Origin: Amorphus sp040750475
Lineage (GTDB): Bacteria; Pseudomonadota; Alphaproteobacteria; Rhizobiales; Amorphaceae
Length of the DNA stretch: 64,000 bases
Assembly (NCBI RefSeq): GCF_040750475.1
Contig: NZ_JABJVY010000001.1
Coordinates: forward strand, 62,001 to 126,000
Direction of reading: 5' to 3'
This document shows, piece by piece, positions 25,013 to 33,252 of the stretch. The notes beneath the pieces were generated by a model that searched no databases, was not told the origin of the DNA, and worked only from the letters and a program-made list of their open reading frames with translations. How positions within the stretch are numbered: the stretch's first letter is position 1; every line of letters begins with the position of its first letter. Both the position numbers and the translations under genes were made by a program.

Positions 25013-25800
25013 CCTCATCCGACCAGACGTCCGTCCTCAAGGTGGACAAGCTCCACCATGCCTACACGCCGAGCAGCGTCGCGATTGCGGAGCAAAGCTT
25101 CGAGGTGAACGCGGGTGAGTTCGTTTCGATCGTCGGTCCGTCGGGTTGCGGCAAGACCACCTTGTTGAAGATCCTCGCCGGCCTGCTCAAAGCCACATCC
25201 GGAGAGGTCGCCCTGGAAGGACGGACGGTTACCGATGTGCCGGAAGGCCTGGCGATGGTGTTCCAGGAATACAGCCGTTCGCTGCAGCCCTGGCTGAAAG
25301 TGCGCGAGAACATCGAGCTGCCGCTCAAATATCAATCGATCGACGCCGCCGCCCGCAAGGACCGTGTGGACGAGAGCTTGGATGCCGTAGGTCTGACTGG
25401 GGCTGCCGACCGCTATCCCTGGCAGCTCTCCGGCGGTATGCAGCAGCGGGTCGCGATCGCCCGCGCCATCGCCTACCGGCCAAAGCTGATGCTTATGGAC
25501 GAGCCGTTCGCCTCCGTCGACGCCCAGACCCGCGCCGATCTGGAGGACCTGGTGCTCGACGTGCACCAGAAATTCGGGATCACGACCCTCATCGTCACCC
25601 ACGACATCGACGAGGCGGTCTATCTGGCCGATCGAGTGATCGTGCTGTCCACCTCGCCGAGCCGGGTGATCGCGAACATTCCCGTTCCGCTGCCGCTGCC
25701 GCGCGATCAGATCGAAACCAAGGAGCGGGAGGATTTCGTGCACATCCGCTCGGAAGTCGCGACCTTGATCCGTCGCCCGACAGCGACGCGGGCAGCCTGA
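25009..25800 (+). CDS. ABC transporter ATPase, SsuB/TauB type
   Basis: This 263-residue ABC ATPase has Walker A GPSGCGKT (43-50), a Q-loop in VFQEYSRSLQPW, signature LSGGMQQRVAIARAI, Walker B LMLMDEPFASVD and the H-loop THDIDEAV. This is the nitrate/sulfonate/taurine subfamily pattern. It completes the importer encoded from 22375. Its stop codon lies 6 nt from the end of the convergent ThDP enzyme gene, with no space for a conventional terminator. Confidence 0.94.
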   Translation: MTSSDQTSVLKVDKLHHAYTPSSVAIAEQSFEVNAGEFVSIVGPSGCGKTTLLKILAGLLKATSGEVALEGRTVTDVPEGLAMVFQEYSRSLQPWLKVRENIELPLKYQSIDAAARKDRVDESLDAVGLTGAADRYPWQLSGGMQQRVAIARAIAYRPKLMLMDEPFASVDAQTRADLEDLVLDVHQKFGITTLIVTHDIDEAVYLADRVIVLSTSPSRVIANIPVPLPLPRDQIETKEREDFVHIRSEVATLIRRPTATRAA

Positions 25801-25806
25801 CTCCGG

Positions 25807-27510
25807 TCAAGCTCGCGGCGCAGGCGGCAGCACCTCCACATCAAGGACGACCGGTCCGGTTTGGGCGGCGGCAAACGCTTGCGCGAGCGCGGCATCCAGT
25901 TCCTCGACGCGCCGCACCGGGCCGAACGCCTGACAGCCATGGCCTCTGGCGATGGCGAGGAGGTCCAGCGGCGGATCCTCCAGCGCCATCCCGATCGTCT
26001 TGTTCTCCACCGGCCGATTGCGCCGGCGCGCGACGGCTTCCTGATGCTCCACGTCGTTGTAGAAGGCGCGGTTGTTGTTAACGACGAAGAGCGCCGGCAG
26101 TTTCTGGGCAGCCGCTGTCCAGAGCGCCTGGCTTCCCATCGCAAGATCGCCATCGCCGAGAATGGCGACCGGCAGCCGTCCCGTGCCTTTCAGAGCGAGT
26201 GCCGCACCGACCGTGATCCCGGGGGTGGAGCCGATGCCGCCGCCACCATCGTAGCCGATACAATCGAGCGGATGGGTGAAGCGCACCTGCGCATCGGGGA
26301 GACCGAAGGTAAGCCGCGTCAGGCAGACCGGCTGGTCTCCCCGCGCGCGATCGAAGGCATCGGCAAGGGCGGGAAGCGTGATGGCACCGGCGGTCGGCCA
26401 GTTCGGTTTCGGTGAGGGCGGAATGGTCCAGGCCGACTGCGCCGCACTCTCCAAAAGGGGCAGCAACGTGCGGGTAAAGACCTCCGGCCGAATCGGTAGA
26501 CGGAGGTCTGCCTCCGGATAGGGAAAATGGTCGAACGACCAGCCATTGTGCAGGCGCTCGTCGGGAGAAACCACGATGGTCGCCAGACCCTCCCCGCGAT
26601 CGGGTCTAAGGCCGAGGAGGCCTTTCAGATCCGGCCAGTCGAGCGAGATCACCAGATCGGCCTCGGCCAGAAGCTTGGCCGTGCGCGCATCGGGATACTG
26701 GGCCGGAGCGGCAATGAAGGCCGGATGATCGCTCGGAAAGCCCACGCCGCACTTCTGATCGCAGAGCACTGCGGCACCGATCGCTTGCGCAAGCGCGATC
26801 CGATCAGCCCAGGCTGCCTCACTGCGCTCATGCCGTCCGACAAGCAGCAATGGCCGCTCGGACCGGGAAAGCATATCTCTCACCCGTTGCAGTGCCGCCA
26901 TGTCGAGGCCTGCTTCGGCGGGCGGCGCATAGCGGGCGAGCTCGGGCGGTGCCGGCGCCGTCTCGATCGGATCTTCCTGCAGGCCGGTATCGAGGCAGAT
27001 ATAGACCGGCGCGGACGGCACGGTCCGCGTTATCGTCCAGCCGCGAAGCAGTGCCTCCTGCGCCGCGGCGACAGAGACCGGCTGATCGTCCCATTTCACG
27101 AAGGACCGAACCATCGCGGCCTGGTCGCGGCTGGTGTGGATCCACTCGATCCACGGCCGGCGCCGGGCCGCATCGACCGCCCCTGTCGCCCCAAGAATGA
27201 GCATCGGCACGCGATCGGCCCAGGCGTCGTAGATCGCCATCACCGCATTCATCAGCCCCACATTGGCGTGAAGCACGACGCCCATCGGCTCGCCTGTAAC
27301 CTTGGCGTAGCCGTGAGCGATCGCCACCGCCTGGGCTTCATGCAAGGTGAGGATCAGATCCGGCGCCTCAGGAGCCGTCCGATTGACCAGGCTGTCGTGC
27401 AGTCCGCGGAAGCTCGCACCGGGATTGATTGCCAGATGCGGCACGCCGAGGACCTGCAGCAGATCGGCGATCACATCGCTGCCGTAGGCGGGGGAATCGG
27501 AAGCGGTCAA
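25807..27510 (-). CDS. Thiamine-diphosphate enzyme, benzoylformate-decarboxylase/acetolactate-synthase-like
   Basis: This 567-residue ThDP enzyme has catalytic Glu58 in LTLHEAQAVAIAHGYA and the PP-domain metal motif GDGDLAMG...NNNRAFYND (about residues 450-485). It is only distantly similar to the ThDP enzyme at 13553. I chose TTG 27510 (LTASDSPAYGSDVIADLL) because ATAAGG lies 8 nt upstream and the resulting length is normal; the frame is open to 27849 but that would cross the divergent GntR gene. A 2-keto acid decarboxylase, carboligase or oxalyl/sulfoacetaldehyde-type lyase are all possible. The divergent GntR regulator is its likely controller. Confidence 0.83.
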   Translation of the reverse strand: MTASDSPAYGSDVIADLLQVLGVPHLAINPGASFRGLHDSLVNRTAPEAPDLILTLHEAQAVAIAHGYAKVTGEPMGVVLHANVGLMNAVMAIYDAWADRVPMLILGATGAVDAARRRPWIEWIHTSRDQAAMVRSFVKWDDQPVSVAAAQEALLRGWTITRTVPSAPVYICLDTGLQEDPIETAPAPPELARYAPPAEAGLDMAALQRVRDMLSRSERPLLLVGRHERSEAAWADRIALAQAIGAAVLCDQKCGVGFPSDHPAFIAAPAQYPDARTAKLLAEADLVISLDWPDLKGLLGLRPDRGEGLATIVVSPDERLHNGWSFDHFPYPEADLRLPIRPEVFTRTLLPLLESAAQSAWTIPPSPKPNWPTAGAITLPALADAFDRARGDQPVCLTRLTFGLPDAQVRFTHPLDCIGYDGGGGIGSTPGITVGAALALKGTGRLPVAILGDGDLAMGSQALWTAAAQKLPALFVVNNNRAFYNDVEHQEAVARRRNRPVENKTIGMALEDPPLDLLAIARGHGCQAFGPVRRVEELDAALAQAFAAAQTGPVVLDVEVLPPAPRA

Positions 27511-27561
27511 GTTGGAAGCCTTATGGAAATAATCTCTTTTAGAACTGTAGCTTAAATGTCT

Positions 27562-27583
27562 ATTGTTAGATACAATTATATCT
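27562..27583. promoter_or_regulatory. AT-rich divergent promoter, candidate GntR operator
   Basis: Between the ThDP and GntR genes lie overlapping inverted repeats: ATTGT/ACAAT (27562-27576) and AGATA/TATCT (27568-27583). They sit in a 90-nt AT-rich gap, a suitable place for a HutC-type GntR site controlling both directions. Confidence 0.45.
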
Positions 27584-27600
27584 TCTGAAGAGGCAGATCG

Positions 27601-28326
27601 ATGGCAAAGGCGTCGGCACGCGAGGCGTTGAATCTCTACCGACGGGTGGAAGCCGTTCTGAGGGATCAGATCGCAGACGGCGCGTTCGCGCCCGGCATGC
27701 GAATGCCATCGGAAGCCGCCCTTCAGGCCGCCCACAAGGTGAGCCGCGGCACGATCCGCCAAGCACTCGATGCCCTGGAACGCGACCACCTGATCGTGCG
27801 CCAACCGGGCCGGGGAACGTTCGTCCGCACCCGACCGTCCGGTAAGCAAGGGCGGCCGCGCCTTCCAATGCCGGAGGCGCTGGGCGCGGCGTCACGCGCG
27901 CGCCGACTGCTCAGAACCGGGGCCGGCCCCACGCCACCGGTCGTGCGCGAGATGCTGGACCTTTCGCACGGGCGCGATTGTCCCTTCTTCATTCGGACCT
28001 CGGCCGGCGGACAGCGGCCGGTCGCTCTCAAGCGCTATCTGCATCCCCGCCTTGCCGAACACCTCAAGGGCGTGGCGGAAGCGGAGGATTTCGAGGCCCG
28101 TCTCGCAGAGGTCATGGGACAGCCCGTCGCGCTCGGACCCGTGTGGGCGGAGGCGATCCTGGCCGAACCCCGCTTTGCAATGATGCTCAAGACCCCGCCG
28201 GGCGCGCCCCTGCTCTCGCTGTGGTGGGTCAACAACATGGGTGGGGCGCCGGTCGCCTGCAGCCAGATGCTTCGTCCCGGTGCCGATGCCGGCATTCTCG
28301 TCAGCAATCCGGACACCCCGGCATGA
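27601..28326 (+). CDS. GntR-family regulator, HutC/UTRA type
   Basis: This 241-residue regulator has an N-terminal winged helix (about residues 13-76), with MRMPSEAALQAAHKVSRGTIRQALDALE and the wing QPGRGTFVR, followed by a UTRA-like ligand domain (about 95-235) ending in SQMLRPGADAGILV. It is divergent from a ThDP enzyme gene and overlaps the downstream amidase by four bases (ATGA, 28323-28326). It probably senses an amide or acid intermediate handled by these two enzymes. Confidence 0.92.
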   Translation: MAKASAREALNLYRRVEAVLRDQIADGAFAPGMRMPSEAALQAAHKVSRGTIRQALDALERDHLIVRQPGRGTFVRTRPSGKQGRPRLPMPEALGAASRARRLLRTGAGPTPPVVREMLDLSHGRDCPFFIRTSAGGQRPVALKRYLHPRLAEHLKGVAEAEDFEARLAEVMGQPVALGPVWAEAILAEPRFAMMLKTPPGAPLLSLWWVNNMGGAPVACSQMLRPGADAGILVSNPDTPA

Positions 28327-29666
28327 GCTACCGTCCCGAGACGGCCGCGTTCCGAAGCTTCGCCGCAGCTCGCGCCCGGTTTTCTCCGGACTACGGCCCC
28401 CGAGATTTCCTGGAGGAATGTCTTGCCGCCCTTGAAGGCCAGGAAGGCGCAGTCAAAGCGTTCGTCTCCTTCGATCTCATTGCTGCGCGCGCGGCGGCCG
28501 ATGCCGCAGCGGACCGCTGGCGCCAAGGCCGGCCGCTTTCCGAGCTCGACGGCCTGCCATTCGCGGTAAAGGATTGCTTCGACGTCGCCGGCCTTCCGAC
28601 CCGCGTCAACAGCCCGGTTTTCGATAACGCCTCACCCGCCGCGTTCGACGCCGCCCATGTCGCCGCCCTGCGTGCAGCCGGCGCCTACGTCCTCGGCAAG
28701 ACCGTCACCACCGAATTCACGATGGCGCTTCCCGGCCCGACGCGAAATCCTTGGAACACCGATCACACGCCCGGTGGTTCCTCTTCAGGCTCCGCCGCGG
28801 CCGTGGCCGCCGGGATGCTCCCGCTTGCGACCGGAAGCCAGGTGCGCGGCTCTGTGATCCGGCCCGCCTCGATCTGCGGCGTTCCCGGCTACAAGCCGAC
28901 CTTCGGCGCTCTCAACGTCCAAGGCGGCGTTGACCCCTCGCCGGGACTGAACCATCTCGGCCTTCTCGGCGCGACATTCCGCGATATCTGGGAGAGCGCC
29001 TCCATCATCGCCCGCGGCGTCGGCGGAGATCCGGGCTACCGCCCGTTTCGGCCGGGTCCGTTCCCCGAACCGAAACAACCGACCCGGCTGGCGCGGCAAT
29101 ACACCATTGGCTGGGAAAAGACCGACGCGCGCTCCAAGGCCGCCTTCGAGGATTGGCTGTCGCACTTGCAAGACGCCGGCGTCGAAATCGTGGAACCGGA
29201 GGCATCCCCCGAGTTTGCCGCCTATGAGGCGGCGACCGCCCGCGCCCAGGAGTTCTTCTTCGATTTGTTCTGGGAGATCCGCTGGCCCTGGCTGGCAGTG
29301 CGCCAAGCGCATCCGGCGCAGTTCAGCCACGTGATGCATCGCCATCTCGACAGCGCCGCCGCCCTCACGCTGGATGACTATCGCGCGGCGCTGGACCGAC
29401 GCGATGCCCTGCGCGCCCTGCATCGCGCGCTGTCGGGAAAGGTGGACGGCTTCGTGACGCTGGCCCATATCGGCCCGGGACAGCACGGCGACCCGGAGGT
29501 CGGCACGCCCTGGTACAACGACGCCTCGTCCGCCGTCGGCGCACCGACCGTGAACCTTCCCGTCCTGTCCGTGGACGGCTTGCCGCTCGGGGTTCAGCTC
29601 ATGGGTTTCGAGCATGAAGACGCGGCGCTGTTCCCGGTCGCCCAACACCTCATGTCGCTTCTATGA
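28323..29666 (+). CDS. Amidase (amidase-signature family)
   Basis: This 447-residue amidase-signature enzyme has catalytic Lys83 (FAVKDCFDVAG), GGSSSGS at 151-157 and nucleophile Ser177 in GSQVRGSVIRPASICG. It is a paralogue of the amidase at 21021 but clearly diverged. It is translationally coupled to the GntR regulator, so its expression is tied to that sensor. Likely substrates are small amides, carbamates or ureido acids produced by the neighbouring pathways. The downstream 104 nt hold a short dispersed motif (29698-29716) but no obvious terminator. Confidence 0.92.
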   Translation: MSYRPETAAFRSFAAARARFSPDYGPRDFLEECLAALEGQEGAVKAFVSFDLIAARAAADAAADRWRQGRPLSELDGLPFAVKDCFDVAGLPTRVNSPVFDNASPAAFDAAHVAALRAAGAYVLGKTVTTEFTMALPGPTRNPWNTDHTPGGSSSGSAAAVAAGMLPLATGSQVRGSVIRPASICGVPGYKPTFGALNVQGGVDPSPGLNHLGLLGATFRDIWESASIIARGVGGDPGYRPFRPGPFPEPKQPTRLARQYTIGWEKTDARSKAAFEDWLSHLQDAGVEIVEPEASPEFAAYEAATARAQEFFFDLFWEIRWPWLAVRQAHPAQFSHVMHRHLDSAAALTLDDYRAALDRRDALRALHRALSGKVDGFVTLAHIGPGQHGDPEVGTPWYNDASSAVGAPTVNLPVLSVDGLPLGVQLMGFEHEDAALFPVAQHLMSLL

Positions 29667-29770
29667 TGGGCAACAGCTCCGCGACCGGACGCGCCGGGCG
29701 AAGCAATCTGCCGTGAAACCGCACCCTATTTCATTTCCAGGATGCTCTCTTTCTGTATTCTCTCGGCTCG

Positions 29771-30208
29771 CTACGACTGAAAGAGCGCGTCGTCGGAGGC
29801 GAAGCCCTTGAACTCGAGCGGATTGCCCGAGGGATCGAGAACGAACAGGGTTGCCTGTTCTCCCGTTTCGCCCTTGAAGCGCACCTTCGGCTCGAGCACC
29901 CAGCGCGTGTCGGGGTTGGCCTTCAGTCGATCGGCGAGAGCGGTCCACTGCTCCATGGTCAGCACGACCCCGAAATGGGGGATCGGAACGGCATCGCCGC
30001 CAACCACGCCCGTTTCGTCGCCCGCAAGCGACGTAGGCCTCAAATGCGCGGACATCTGATGGCCGTAGAGATCAAAATCAATCCAATGGCCAGGGTCTTC
30101 GCGCCCGATCCCGCAGCCGAGCACATCGCGGTAGAAGGTGCGCGTCTCCTCCAGATCGGTCACCGGGAAGGCAAGATGGAACGGGCGGGCTTTGTCCTGA
30201 ACAGTCAT
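29771..30208 (-). CDS. VOC-superfamily protein
   Basis: This 145-residue glyoxalase/bleomycin-resistance-fold protein has a first module FHLAFPVTDLEETRTFYRDVLG and a second module with PHFGVVLTMEQWTALADRLK...FVLDPSGNPLEFKGF. The His in FHLAF, the His in PHFGV and the terminal Glu in LEFKG fit metal ligands. A strong ribosome-binding site (GAGGAGA) precedes the ATG. It is divergent from the LysR gene at 30312, so that regulator may control it. The substrate is unknown. Confidence 0.85.
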   Translation of the reverse strand: MTVQDKARPFHLAFPVTDLEETRTFYRDVLGCGIGREDPGHWIDFDLYGHQMSAHLRPTSLAGDETGVVGGDAVPIPHFGVVLTMEQWTALADRLKANPDTRWVLEPKVRFKGETGEQATLFVLDPSGNPLEFKGFASDDALFQS

Positions 30209-30311
30209 GCTTTCTCCTCAAGTCTCGGCTTCACCGGGAGAGATAACGGCTCTCCGCGCCCGTTCAATTGCGCTATACTCATGGCTCCATTCCGAAAATG
30301 CACGATAGATC

Positions 30312-31253
30312 ATGTTGCATACGCGCTCTTCCCGCGTCCTCGCCGCCCTGCCCCTTTTCGTGGCCTGCGCCCGGTTCAAAAGCTTCACGAAAGCCGCCCA
30401 CCATCTGGACCTGACGCAAAGCGCGGTAAGCCGGCGCATGCAGGCGCTGGAGGCGGAAATCGGCACGGCACTGTTTTCTCGGGACGGCCGAAGTCTCGCC
30501 CTGACGCGTGACGGGGAGCGATTCTGGGACTATGCCACCGAGACCATGCGCCGGCTCGAAGCGACGACGGAGGGCTTCGCCGAAAGCCTTCCCGGCATTC
30601 TGCGGATCGGAACCTTGCCCTCCATTGGCGCCATGTGGCTGACGCCGCGGCTGGGCCGCTTTCTGGACACGCACGCCCACGCGGCGATCGAACTCGTCAC
30701 CATCGACGCGGATTTCCGGACCGACCGTAAGGATCCGGTGACCTGGGACCCTGGCGCCATCGACGCCGCCATAAGCTGGGGACACGGCGGCTGGACTCCT
30801 CTCACCTCTCAACGCCTCATGCCGGAGACGATGCTGGCTGTGGCGAGCCCGGACTTCAGCGCACACCATGGGCTTCAAGCGCCATCCGATGTGGCGCGGG
30901 TTCGTAGGCTCAGCCACACCACCCGCTCCCATGCATGGGCCCGCTGGGCCGCGCGCCACGGCATCGGCCTGGAGACCGACACGGCCAACGCGCTCGCATT
31001 CGAGCATTTCTTCATGGTGCTCGAGGCTGCCCGTTCCGGGCTCGGCGCCGCCCTGCTTCCGGAAATCCTGGTCCGAGACGATATGGCATCCGGCCGGCTC
31101 GTGGCCGTTCCTGGCGCGGATTGGCGAACCGGGGCGAGCTATTGGTGCGTGTCCCGACCGGCCGCTGCGGGCGCGCCCCTCCTCTCCGCGTTCATCCGCT
31201 TTCTGCAAGCTGCGGCGGACGATCGTCCCCCATCCGCCGCGACGCGGGAATAA
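30312..31253 (+). CDS. LysR-family transcriptional regulator
   Basis: This 313-residue regulator has an N-terminal helix-turn-helix at about residues 24-43 (SFTKAAHHLDLTQSAVSRRM) and a C-terminal effector domain (ILRIGTLPSIGAMWLTPRLG onward) with the GcvA-like ending LLPEILVRDDMASGRLVAV. It lies between the divergent VOC gene and the co-oriented ABC/molybdenum-hydroxylase operon, so it could control either. The 111-nt gap before that operon has two short palindromes (31265-31277 and 31295-31302). Confidence 0.92.
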   Translation: MLHTRSSRVLAALPLFVACARFKSFTKAAHHLDLTQSAVSRRMQALEAEIGTALFSRDGRSLALTRDGERFWDYATETMRRLEATTEGFAESLPGILRIGTLPSIGAMWLTPRLGRFLDTHAHAAIELVTIDADFRTDRKDPVTWDPGAIDAAISWGHGGWTPLTSQRLMPETMLAVASPDFSAHHGLQAPSDVARVRRLSHTTRSHAWARWAARHGIGLETDTANALAFEHFFMVLEAARSGLGAALLPEILVRDDMASGRLVAVPGADWRTGASYWCVSRPAAAGAPLLSAFIRFLQAAADDRPPSAATRE

Positions 31254-31264
31254 TAAAAGAAAGG

Positions 31265-31302
31265 GAATAGTTTATTCGATCTTTCCATTGGTCTGATTAA
31301 TC
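31265..31302 (+). promoter_or_regulatory. Palindromes upstream of the second ABC/molybdenum-hydroxylase operon
   Basis: GAATA/TATTC with 3 nt between (31265-31277) and the 8-bp palindrome GATTAATC (31295-31302) lie in an AT-rich gap between the LysR gene and the operon. They are candidate regulator sites only. Confidence 0.35.
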
Positions 31303-31364
31303 GAGCCCATGCGAGGCTTCCGTTCATGACCTCGGTCGCGGTTGGACGTTCGCAGGAGATCCCC

Positions 31365-32348
31365 ATGAACATGCTTAAACCGATCACTACGGCAGCTTTC
31401 TTCGTGATGACCGCCTACGGCGCCCAAGCCCAGGATGTCGGCACCATTCGCGTCGCCGAGGCCGATACCTTTTCGGGCGAGGACCTGATCCAGCTCATTG
31501 CCTATGAGCGGGCTCGGGAACGGGGCGTTGATATCCAGCTGTCTTCGCTGCGCGCGGACGACATCGTGTTTCAGGCCGTTTTGAACGGTCAGATCGATAT
31601 GGGCGTCGGCGATTCCTACGAGCCGATCGTCAATCTCGACGCACCGGTCCGCAACATCTACCAGATCCGCAAGCTCGCCTATATCCCAGTGGCCGACAAG
31701 ACGATCTATCCCGACTGGGACGCGCTCGACGGCGAGCAGTTCGTCGTCCATTCGCGAGGATCGGGCACCGAAACGCTGGCTCAGATCATCGAAGCCAACA
31801 AAGGGATCGAGTTCAGCCAGATCAGCTACGTGCCGGGCTCCGAAGTCCGCGTCGTCGCCATGCAGCAGGGCAACATCAAGGCCACCTTCCTCGACATGGT
31901 CAGCTCGAAGGTCCTTCTGGATAGCGATCCGGACCGGTTCGGCCGACTGCCGATGGACGGCGTCGACGCCTCCGATTCCACGCTCTACGCCAACACCGAC
32001 TTCCTGGCAAAGAACGGCGAAGCCGTTGAAATCCTGCTGGAGGAGTTGTTGAAGGCAGCCAAGGCAACAGTCGCCGACCCGTCCTGGCCCGCCGCACAAC
32101 GCGAAGAGCTGGGCCTGCTGCCGGATCTTACGGCCGAAGAGGTCGCCGAGATCACGCCCTATTTCCAGGATGCGGTCGAGGCCGGCATCTTCCCGACGAA
32201 CGGTGGCGGCGAGGCGGCAGCCAAAGCCGACATTCAGTTCCTCGCTCAGGCTGGTAAGCTGGAGCCCGCGATCGCGAACAACCTCGAGACGGTCTGGGAT
32301 TTCGGCCCGCTCAATGCTGCGCTGAAGACCGTCGACAGCAGCAAGTAG
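31365..32348 (+). CDS. ABC transporter substrate-binding protein, NMT1/taurine-like
   Basis: This 327-residue secreted binding protein has a signal peptide (residues 1-20, FFVMTAYGAQAQ) and an NMT1-like periplasmic fold starting VGTIRVAEADTFSGEDLIQL. It shows FQAVLNGQIDMGVGDSYEP and VHSRGSGTETLAQIIEANKG. ATG 31365 has CAGGAGA upstream; an in-frame ATG at 31326 has none. It heads an eight-gene operon (31365-40048). A strong hairpin (32365-32393) separates it from the permease genes, which should raise binding-protein levels relative to the membrane parts. Confidence 0.87.
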   Translation: MNMLKPITTAAFFVMTAYGAQAQDVGTIRVAEADTFSGEDLIQLIAYERARERGVDIQLSSLRADDIVFQAVLNGQIDMGVGDSYEPIVNLDAPVRNIYQIRKLAYIPVADKTIYPDWDALDGEQFVVHSRGSGTETLAQIIEANKGIEFSQISYVPGSEVRVVAMQQGNIKATFLDMVSSKVLLDSDPDRFGRLPMDGVDASDSTLYANTDFLAKNGEAVEILLEELLKAAKATVADPSWPAAQREELGLLPDLTAEEVAEITPYFQDAVEAGIFPTNGGGEAAAKADIQFLAQAGKLEPAIANNLETVWDFGPLNAALKTVDSSK

Positions 32349-32364
32349 GCCGTTCCCGGATTGA

Positions 32365-32393
32365 GAATGCGCCCGGACCTGTCGGGCGCATTC
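32365..32393 (+). other. Intra-operon hairpin behind the binding-protein gene
   Basis: Perfect 11-bp arms GAATGCGCCCG (32365-32375) and CGGGCGCATTC (32383-32393) enclose a 7-nt loop, 17 nt after the stop codon and 20 nt before the permease start. No T-run follows, so it is more likely an mRNA-stabilising or partial-attenuation element than a full terminator. Confidence 0.75.
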
Positions 32394-32412
32394 GACCTGC
32401 CGGTCGCAAGGC

Positions 32413-33252
32413 ATGAAGGACCCGATGTCCGCCGACACGCTTTCCAACGACAGCCCGGCTCCCGCCCCTTCCACCGGGAAGCTGTACTACCGGGTCGGTG
32501 AATTGCCGCCGATCGCTTGGAAGATCCTCTCCTTCGTCCTGTTTTTCGGCGCTTGGGAAATCGCGGGACAGATCCCGATCAGCTTGGCGTTTCCGCCGTT
32601 CAGCGCGGTTATGGTCGCACTGGTCAAGTTGATGGCGAGCGGCGAACTGTTCTCAGCCTACGGACGGACGCTGCCTCCACTCCTCATCGGCCTGGCCATC
32701 ACCTCCATCTTCGGTGTCGTGTTCGGCGTGGCCATGGGCCTTTCCAGGATGTCGGAGTTGGCGCTCTTTCCTCCGATGATCATCATGCAGACCGCGCCGA
32801 TGGCCGCCATCATCCCGCTGATCACCTACGCCTACGGAATCGGGATCACGGCCAAGGTGATCGCGGTCGTCATTCTCAGCCTGCCGATGGTCACGCTCAA
32901 TTCCTACAACGGCATCCGCCACACCAGCGACTCGCTTCTGGAGATGACGCGGTCCTTCATGGGAACCCGGCGACAGCAAGTCACCAAGATCATGCTTCCA
33001 CACGCCAGCGGCATGATCTTCGCGGGGCTCCGCCTCGGCATTTCCGGCGGCTTCATCGGCATCGTTCTCGCCGAACTTCTGATCACGCCGACGGGCATCG
33101 GCGACATCATCAGCTACTACCGTTCGATCGCCCGCTACGCGGAAATGTTCGCCGCCATCTTTTCCGTGATCGCATTCGCCACCCTGGTCCTGACCGGGCT
33201 TCAGCTCATCGAACGCCGCATCTTCAAAGTTCTGGGACAGGGGAGCCGCTGA
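32413..33252 (+). CDS. ABC transporter permease, SsuC/TauC type (first of second system)
   Basis: This 279-residue permease has a soluble N-terminus (to about 33) and about six membrane helices. The EAA-type loop region EMTRSFMGTRRQQVTKIMLPHASGMIFAGLRL is clear, followed by a GFIGIVLAELLITPTGIGDIIS block. An alternative ATG at 32425 has better ribosome-binding-site spacing (AAGGA then 4 nt) and would shorten it by four residues. Its stop overlaps the ATPase start (TGATG, 33250-33254). Confidence 0.9.
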   Translation: MKDPMSADTLSNDSPAPAPSTGKLYYRVGELPPIAWKILSFVLFFGAWEIAGQIPISLAFPPFSAVMVALVKLMASGELFSAYGRTLPPLLIGLAITSIFGVVFGVAMGLSRMSELALFPPMIIMQTAPMAAIIPLITYAYGIGITAKVIAVVILSLPMVTLNSYNGIRHTSDSLLEMTRSFMGTRRQQVTKIMLPHASGMIFAGLRLGISGGFIGIVLAELLITPTGIGDIISYYRSIARYAEMFAAIFSVIAFATLVLTGLQLIERRIFKVLGQGSR

